Of a stretch of 64,000 nt of DNA, positions 60,378 to 64,000 are shown piece after piece (within the stretch, counting starts at the first letter, position 1; every line of letters begins with the position of its first letter). Below the pieces are notes generated by a model. It did not search any database. It saw only the letters and a program-made list of their open reading frames with translations, and had not been told where the DNA came from. The DNA comes from Peptoniphilus sp. GNH (lineage in GTDB: Bacteria > Bacillota > Clostridia > Tissierellales > Peptoniphilaceae). The DNA lies in NCBI GenBank assembly GCA_021307325.1, contig CP089931.1, positions 334,979-398,978 on the forward strand, given 5' to 3'. A program made the translations under genes and the position numbers.

Positions 60378-61251
60378 AATATTTAACCTTGGAATCTTTT
60401 TCTCGCCAATTTTTTTCTACTTTAACCCAAAGATGAAGCATCACTCTTTTACCTAAAAAATGCTCAAGATCATATCTTGCACTAGATCCAATTTTTTTAA
60501 GCATTGAGCCTGACTTACCTATTATTATTCCCTTGTGGCTTTCTTTTTCTACAAATATAGTAGCATCTATCTCAACTATATTTGATTTTTCCTTAAAAGA
60601 ATCAATCGATACAGCCACTCCATGCGGAACTTCTTCATCTAAATTTATCAAGGCCTTTTCTCTTATCATTTCTCCTACGATAAATTTCTCCGATTGATCT
60701 GTTATCATATCATCTGGATAATACATGGGACCTTCTGGCAATATTTCTTTCGCTTTTTTCAAAAATAGATTTATTCCATCTGATGTTATTGCTGAAATAG
60801 GAATTATTTCAGAAAAAATATTTAGGCTCGAATACATCTCAATTATAGGAAGCAGTTTGTCCTTCTCAATTTCATCTATTTTATTTATAAGAAGTATGAT
60901 AGGAACGCTATCTTTTAATTTTTTCAATTCATCTATTATATAAGAATCAAGCCTTCCAATATGCTCAGAGCAATCAACAATATATATTATTAAATCAGCC
61001 TCGCCAAGAGATGATTCAGATACACTTAACATATAATCCCCAAGCTTATTTTTTGGTTTTTGCATTCCGGGTGTATCTAAAAATACAATCTGCATATCAT
61101 CTGCTGTATAAATCATTTGAATCTTATTTCTTGTCGTCTGAGGTTTATTTGATATTGCAGAGATTTTTTCTCCGATTATCTGATTTAAAAATGTTGACTT
61201 GCCAACATTTGGTCTGCCTATTACGGCTGCATATCCTGATTTAAACATCAC
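60364..61251 (-). CDS. era: GTPase Era
   Basis: Essential GTPase that binds 16S rRNA near its 3' end and aids 30S assembly. Motifs are GRPNVGKST (residues 12-20), the switch region QTTRNKIQMIY, DTPGMQKPK and LINKIDEIEKD. A C-terminal KH domain has GIIIGKSGSMLKKIGSSARYDLE and ends LHLWVKVEKNWREKDSK. Either GTG 61251 or the next codon ATG 61248 could start; the GTG has better spacing from GGAGGA. The gene overlaps the cdd stop by four bases and recO by 14. Confidence 0.96.
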   Translation of the reverse strand: MMFKSGYAAVIGRPNVGKSTFLNQIIGEKISAISNKPQTTRNKIQMIYTADDMQIVFLDTPGMQKPKNKLGDYMLSVSESSLGEADLIIYIVDCSEHIGRLDSYIIDELKKLKDSVPIILLINKIDEIEKDKLLPIIEMYSSLNIFSEIIPISAITSDGINLFLKKAKEILPEGPMYYPDDMITDQSEKFIVGEMIREKALINLDEEVPHGVAVSIDSFKEKSNIVEIDATIFVEKESHKGIIIGKSGSMLKKIGSSARYDLEHFLGKRVMLHLWVKVEKNWREKDSKVKYFGYK

Positions 61252-61640
61252 TTTAAATCCTCCGGTCCAAAACTATGTGGTAAAAGTTCATCTAGAGTGT
61301 ATTCCTTATATTCATATTTATTTTTTGCTATTATAATTTTAGCTGCTTTCGAAAATTCTCTTATAACCTGCCTACAAACTCCACATGGATATGTATAATC
61401 ATTGTCCCCAACAACTACCACTGTCTTTATTTTTCTCTTTCCATCACTTACAGCTTTAAAAATAGCTGTTCTTTCAGCACAATTCGTAGGAGAATAAGAG
61501 GCCACCTCTATATTTCCGCCTGTGTAAATCGAGCCATCTTCCATCTCAACTAAAGCTCCTACCCTAAAATTAGAATAGGGAGTATAAGAAGAATTTTCTT
61601 TTGCATCAATAGCCTTTTCAATCATTTCACTTATCTGCAT
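61248..61640 (-). CDS. cdd: Cytidine deaminase
   Basis: Converts cytidine and deoxycytidine to uridine forms. The 130-residue enzyme shows SSYTPYSNFRVGALVEMEDG, TNCAERTAIFKAVSDG with the catalytic Glu and zinc-binding Cys, and PCGVCRQVIREF with the two other zinc-binding Cys, which is the tetrameric homolog's motif set. Its ATG shares its last bases with the dgkA stop (TAATG). It lies between dgkA and era, the same position as in many Firmicutes, and adds to the nucleoside salvage genes at 14.7-16.8 kb. Confidence 0.96.
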   Translation of the reverse strand: MQISEMIEKAIDAKENSSYTPYSNFRVGALVEMEDGSIYTGGNIEVASYSPTNCAERTAIFKAVSDGKRKIKTVVVVGDNDYTYPCGVCRQVIREFSKAAKIIIAKNKYEYKEYTLDELLPHSFGPEDLK

Positions 61641-62347
61641 TATCCAACCACCTTAAATATAAAAATAGCCACAAGTATTCCAACTATAGCTCCTAAAAAA
61701 GTCTCAATAGGTCTATGAATTTTTCCTTCAATCCTACTTTCTGCTACTAAAACTGCCAGAAAAAAGCTTCCCAGAGTGATCATTCCATTTGCTGATAATA
61801 AAGAAATGATAGTAGCAATGCAAAAACTTACCGCCGAATGTCCGCTAACTCCACCACCTTGTAAATAAGAGCCTCCACTTTTTTTAGCAAGCAACAATTT
61901 ACCCGCAAAGGTCAAAAATACAGATAAAAATAAAGCTACAAATGTCATGTGCATATCTGAATTTCTAACCCTATGAAGTAGCCAAAATCCTATATTGCTT
62001 AATTTATCATAAAATATCAAATATCCAGTAAAGATTGCATTTACTGCAGCTATCAAAACTGCCCCAGCAGCCACATCCTTTGCAAGTTTTGCTATGGGAT
62101 TGTATTCTTGGGTGAACAAGTCAATCGACCTTTCAATTGCTGTGTTTACAAGCTCTAATGACAAAACCAATGTGATCGCAAAAGTCATTTGAAGAAATTC
62201 TGTTTTTGATATTTTAAAAAAAAGAGAAATAAAAATAACAACAAGAGCGCTAAGGTAGTGAAATTTCATATTTCTCTCTGTCTTCAAGGAAGATATTATT
62301 CCTTGAATGGCAAAGTTAAATGATGATATAAAACCTCCCTTTTTCAT
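61640..62347 (-). CDS. dgkA: Diacylglycerol/undecaprenol kinase fused to a PAP2-type phosphatase domain
   Basis: A 235-residue membrane protein. Residues about 1-115 match DgkA: FNFAIQGIISSLKTERNMKFH and the signature LSLELVNTAIERSIDLFT...IAKLAKDVAAGAVL with three helices. The second half (about 125-235) has PAP2 elements: GGGVSGHSAVSF and SRIEGKIHRPIETFLGA, with more helices. The PAP2 motif 1 (KX6RP) is not evident, and the last acidic residue is Glu rather than Asp. Single-domain DgkA homologs are about 120-140 residues. A joined kinase/phosphatase could cycle undecaprenol and its phosphate, but this is inference. The GGTGA site precedes the ATG. Confidence 0.88.
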   Translation of the reverse strand: MKKGGFISSFNFAIQGIISSLKTERNMKFHYLSALVVIFISLFFKISKTEFLQMTFAITLVLSLELVNTAIERSIDLFTQEYNPIAKLAKDVAAGAVLIAAVNAIFTGYLIFYDKLSNIGFWLLHRVRNSDMHMTFVALFLSVFLTFAGKLLLAKKSGGSYLQGGGVSGHSAVSFCIATIISLLSANGMITLGSFFLAVLVAESRIEGKIHRPIETFLGAIVGILVAIFIFKVVG

Positions 62348-62351
62348 ATAA

Positions 62352-62801
62352 TCACCTTGTAAGATCTAAAGAATGCATGATTGCATCCTCTTTATCTCTC
62401 ATTATCTTTTTATCTTCATCATCAATATGATCATATCCTAGCAAATGCAAGATACTGTGGCATGTCAAATAACCCAATTCTCTTTCATAGGAGTGACCGA
62501 ATTCTTCAGCCTGGCTCATTAGTCTTTTTACATTAATAACGACATCACCCAAAATTCTAGTATTTGAATCAAAAAATTCATCAATCGGAAAAGACAAGAC
62601 ATCTGTGACATCATCGACATTTCTATAATCACGATTTAAAGTTTTAATCTCTTCATCTCCAACAAAAGATATAGACACATAGGCACTAGATTTTATATCC
62701 TCTTCTTCTAATGTTTCTCTTACAACAGCTTCTACAAAAGAAAGTGTATTTTCGGCTATATCTAGATAATCTTGTCTATTTGAGTAATCAATCTCTATCA
62801 T
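62352..62801 (-). CDS. ybeY: Endoribonuclease YbeY
   Basis: Zinc-dependent RNase for 16S rRNA 3'-end maturation and ribosome quality control. The start is ATG 62801 (MIEIDYSNRQDY) after AAAGGA; an upstream in-frame TTG is less likely. The 149-residue protein has YVSISFVGDEEIKTLNRDYR, DVLSFPIDEF, LGDVVINVKRL and the zinc site CHSILHLLGYDH with three His. The first Gly of the usual HGxLHLxGYDH is Ser here. It overlaps the phoH stop by 14 bases and leads into dgkA. Confidence 0.95.
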   Translation of the reverse strand: MIEIDYSNRQDYLDIAENTLSFVEAVVRETLEEEDIKSSAYVSISFVGDEEIKTLNRDYRNVDDVTDVLSFPIDEFFDSNTRILGDVVINVKRLMSQAEEFGHSYERELGYLTCHSILHLLGYDHIDDEDKKIMRDKEDAIMHSLDLTR

Positions 62802-63813
62802 TTCTATTTTTTCCTTTATTTTTAGCAATGTTTTTCTTTTTATCTTTACTGTTTAGATTATCGAATTTTTCATATGCATCAATAATTCTTTGAACAAGTG
62901 GATGCCTTACAATATCTTTTTTGCCAAGATACGATACTCCAATTCCATCTACTCCGTCTAATATTGTAAGCACATTTTTTAGACCAGAAGCCTTACCTCG
63001 AGGTAAATCTATTTGAGTAATATCTCCTGTAACTACGGCCTTGGAACCATATCCAAGTCTTGTCAAGAACATCTTCATTTGTTCGTTTGTTGTATTTTGA
63101 GCTTCATCCAAAATTATAAAGGCAGAATCCAAGGTCCTTCCTCTCATATATGCGAGTGGAGCTATTTCAATCATTCCTTTTTCGAAATATTTGTTGTAAG
63201 TTTCTTGACCTAAAATCTCGAATAAAGCATCATAAAGTGGTCTAAGGTAGGGATCGACTTTCATTTGTAAATCTCCCGGTAAAAATCCCAGGCTTTCACC
63301 TGCTTCAACAGCTGGTCTAGTCAAAATAATTCTATTGACTTTTTTACTCTTAAATTCATTTACAGCTGCTGCAACTGCTAGATAAGTCTTTCCTGTTCCT
63401 GCTGGGCCTATACCAAAAACAACATCATTTTTAGATATCAAATCGACATACTTGGATTGACCCACTGTTTTTGCTTTTATAGGTCTTCCGAGTGCTGTAT
63501 AAACTATGGTTTTGTTTGACAAATCTTTTAAATTGTCTTCGCTCTTGCTTCTTACTATATCTATTGCGTAAGAAATTATATTTTTATCAATAGGAGCCTT
63601 TCTCCTTATCAAATCAACTAAGCTAACTAAGGTTTGCTTAACCATTTGAACATCAGATTCTTCCCCTGAAATTTCTATACTGTCTTTTTCTAAAAAAATT
63701 TTAGAATTAAATCCAGTTTCTATTAACTTTATATTTTCATCTAAATTTCCAAAAAGTTCTTTTTGAACTTCTTCATCTAAGGATAAAGAATCAAAACTCA
63801 GTTTTTCTATCAA
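62788..63813 (-). CDS. phoH: PhoH family ATPase (PhoL/YbeZ)
   Basis: P-loop protein that usually works with YbeY in RNA metabolism. The start is placed at TTG 63813 (MIEKLSFDSLSL), five bases after GGAGG; the in-frame GTG at 63825 overlaps that site. The 341-residue protein has a KH-like N-terminal region (about 15-75), then the PhoH domain with GIGPAGTGKTYLAVAAAV (Walker A), LTRPAVEAGESLGFLPGDL, IAPLAYMRGRTL and FIILDEAQNTT (Walker B), and TGDITQIDLPRG. It ends with a basic tail. It heads the long leftward operon to 49.8 kb. Confidence 0.94.
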   Translation of the reverse strand: MIEKLSFDSLSLDEEVQKELFGNLDENIKLIETGFNSKIFLEKDSIEISGEESDVQMVKQTLVSLVDLIRRKAPIDKNIISYAIDIVRSKSEDNLKDLSNKTIVYTALGRPIKAKTVGQSKYVDLISKNDVVFGIGPAGTGKTYLAVAAAVNEFKSKKVNRIILTRPAVEAGESLGFLPGDLQMKVDPYLRPLYDALFEILGQETYNKYFEKGMIEIAPLAYMRGRTLDSAFIILDEAQNTTNEQMKMFLTRLGYGSKAVVTGDITQIDLPRGKASGLKNVLTILDGVDGIGVSYLGKKDIVRHPLVQRIIDAYEKFDNLNSKDKKKNIAKNKGKNRNDRD

Positions 63814-63851
63814 TGAAACCTCCACATATAAATAATATCACAAAGGCCATG

Positions 63852-63860
63852 AATATACCA
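63852..63860 (-). promoter_or_regulatory. Extended -10 for phoH
   Basis: Read leftward the sequence is TGG followed by TATATT, about 38 bases before the phoH start. No good -35 is seen, so this rests on the extended -10 alone. Confidence 0.35.
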
Positions 63861-63963
63861 TTAATCAAGCATAATACATAACTCTGCAAGTCTAATTTTA
63901 CTTCATTGTATAAATTTTGTATAGCGTATAAAGAATACATAATTTTAAGCCACAATAAAAAAG

Positions 63964-63990
63964 ATCTCTACATAAATAGAGATATTTTTT
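63964..63990. terminator. Bidirectional intrinsic terminator at the window edge
   Basis: ATCTCTA (63964-63970) pairs with TAGAGAT (63977-63983) around CATAAA, with T-runs on both strands. It separates the phoH promoter region from an unseen neighbour to the right. Confidence 0.75.
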
Positions 63991-64000
63991 ATTATTAATT

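Overview
The window looks like a chromosomal segment of a low-GC, Gram-positive anaerobe of the Clostridia/Tissierellia type. Peptoniphilaceae-like cocci are my best guess, but the sequence does not fix the genus. The clues are strong A/T bias, AGGAGG-type ribosome binding sites, frequent TTG and GTG starts, the Clostridia-type IspH-S1 fusion, an Hnd-type [FeFe] hydrogenase operon and the PhoH-YbeY-DgkA-Cdd-Era-RecO-GlyQS...DnaG-RpoD gene order. I found no rRNA, tRNA, CRISPR array, prophage or insertion sequence. Nearly everything is housekeeping, so this is ordinary core chromosome with a few odd genes rather than a genomic island.

Left arm, 0-38 kb, almost all on the + strand. It starts with the 3' part of an EF-G-like GTPase. 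A convergent RNase H-fold exonuclease follows, then a LUD protein, the cysteine desulfurase/ThiI 4-thiouridine pair and a LemA/TPM membrane pair. The next block is efp, an acidic protein, asp23, nusB, xseAB, ispA, tlyA, recN, nudix, purine and pyrimidine nucleoside phosphorylases, an M50 protease, scpAB, rluB, mnmM and a flavoprotein. Then come cmk-plsC-ispH/S1, the four-gene hydrogenase operon (24.9-29.4 kb), the SRP/ribosome operon ylxM-ffh-rpsP-khpA-rimM-trmD-rplS, a GH18/SH3 surface protein with a phospholipase C-like protein and asnA, and a lone multi-pass membrane protein.

Middle, 38.3-43.1 kb. About 1 kb has no gene but carries several inverted repeats, two short tandem duplications and a strong leftward terminator with no gene to serve. 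Next is a leftward ABC pair whose ATPase has lost almost every nucleotide-binding motif, then ychF and a DUF4230-like protein on the + strand. Gene direction flips for good at a bidirectional terminator near 43.1 kb.

Right arm, 43.1-64 kb, all on the - strand. It holds xpaC-telA, an XRE/cupin regulator with potABCD behind a near-consensus promoter and a likely operator, and a macromolecular synthesis operon running phoH-ybeY-dgkA/PAP2-cdd-era-recO-glyQ-glyS-ccpN-like-PPDK regulator-dgt-dnaG-rpoD-trmK-NIF3, closed by a clear terminator at 49.8 kb.

I did not find a clear new multi-gene system. The best leads are the degenerate ABC ATPase (40178-41068), an HndB-like hydrogenase protein without iron-sulfur ligands (25399-25869), the orphan terminator and folded repeats in the 1-kb gap (38327-39341), a promoter-terminator leader before cmk, a terminator-like hairpin abutting the xseA start codon, and G5-G7 homopolymers used as ribosome binding sites. 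Several start codons were moved to internal ATG, TTG or GTG codons with a well-placed Shine-Dalgarno sequence; each case is explained in its entry.
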